Below are positions 19,931 through 20,460 of a stretch of DNA of 20,460 nt, in pieces. This stretch comes from Geosiphon pyriformis (Eukaryota > Glomeromycota > Glomeromycetes > Archaeosporales > Geosiphonaceae), in assembly GCA_016748015.1 (NCBI GenBank), contig JAAOMT010000611.1, forward strand, positions 28,359 to 48,818, given 5' to 3'. The translations under genes and the position numbers were made by a program. Position 1 is the first letter of the stretch; each line of letters begins with the position of its first letter. The notes below the pieces were generated by a model. The model was not told the DNA's origin. It was given only the letters and a program-made list of their open reading frames with translations, and did no database searches.

Positions 19931-20460
19931 TAAAAAATTGCCTCATTTTTAATGCTTTTTAAGAGGTCTAAAAATAAATTGTAGATTATTGCCGTTGAAA
20001 TTCTTTTGAATTCAATTTCAGTAAAAAATTATCTATTCTAATTTTTACATCATAAAATCTAAAATATCTATCATATTGAGTTTTGCATTAAACTTTTATT
20101 TCAAAACTTTAAATACTTATATTATTTAGAAAATTTAATTCTAGAGTGTATCCCATTGATATGCCTATTGGTTGAGATTCAAAGCTAAATGTCATTTTAA
20201 AGTGTTTAGATCTCGTTAAATTTTATTCAAATCCGCGGCTTGTATAGTAATCATGTAAATTTAAGCTCTTGATGAAAAAATTCTCATATTTATTTGAGGA
20301 TTTGCATTGATAATTAATTCAATCATATCATTATTTATGCTCAAAATATACAAGCTTTTATTTTGACGGATAAAAAATTTCATCCAAGAACAGTTATAGC
20401 AATTGATTTTCAATTTCAAGAATCAAAAGTTTGCATATTTAATTTTAGAGACGATAAATT
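19931..20460. other. Intergenic, no feature seen
   Basis: A+T-rich sequence to the window end. The final bases (from about 20390) read IAIDFQFQESKVCIFNFRDD in one plus frame. This could be the start of an exon or relic continuing past the window, but it is too short to judge. Confidence 0.35.

Noticed and set aside
1-20460. CRISPR array, operon or bacterial system
   Set aside because: Spliced genes, sparse coding and no regular repeat-spacer pattern show eukaryotic DNA.

Overview
The window looks like nuclear DNA of an early-diverging filamentous fungus, most likely an arbuscular mycorrhizal fungus (Glomeromycotina). The evidence is the extreme A+T content, short GT..AG introns of about 60-185 bp, wide gene spacing, a local family of secreted class-3-lipase-like genes, and a Sel1-repeat relic of the kind greatly expanded in these fungi. 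The lineage is inferred; no marker gene is present.

The core is a cluster of class-3 (Rhizomucor/Thermomyces-type) lipase-like genes. Gene A (+, 1-360) is only a 3' end cut by the window edge. Gene B (-, 6079-7484, 5 exons, 364 aa) and gene C (+, 8105-9668, 5 exons, 409 aa) are divergently transcribed. Gene D (+, 10938-12436, 4 exons, 381 aa) follows. A decayed fifth copy lies at about 5520-5800 (-). I assembled the exons by matching splice sites and reading frame across paralogues; three intron positions and phases are shared by B, C and D.

The main result is that B, C and D all carry Gly where the catalytic Ser of the GxSxG nucleophile elbow should be (GFGIG, GYGEG, GHGVG). The fold signatures survive: a TFGxPRxGN-like motif, the D-x-[VML]-P catalytic-Asp motif, an H-x(3)-E-[FI]-W-I motif, six conserved cysteines and a C-terminal [YH]xGPYF motif. 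B and D keep the catalytic His. C, and the visible part of A, have Leu there. This looks like a tandem family of secreted or membrane-anchored pseudo-lipases, which may bind lipid or another ligand rather than hydrolyse it.

Genes A and C share about 345 bp at about 99% identity, including an unchanged intron, followed by a flank that drops abruptly to clearly lower identity. This suggests recent gene conversion or a young duplication with one end replaced.

The rest is gene-poor. It holds relics: a purine-rich coiled-coil-like stretch (2600-2860), an F-box/LRR-like pseudogene (3240-3768), a possible aldolase-family fragment (4018-4445), two unrecognised coding relics (10333-10549 and 12522-12966) and a Sel1-repeat pseudogene (19392-19930). 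A very A+T-rich block of about 3.5 kb (13560-17060) shows no coding content.
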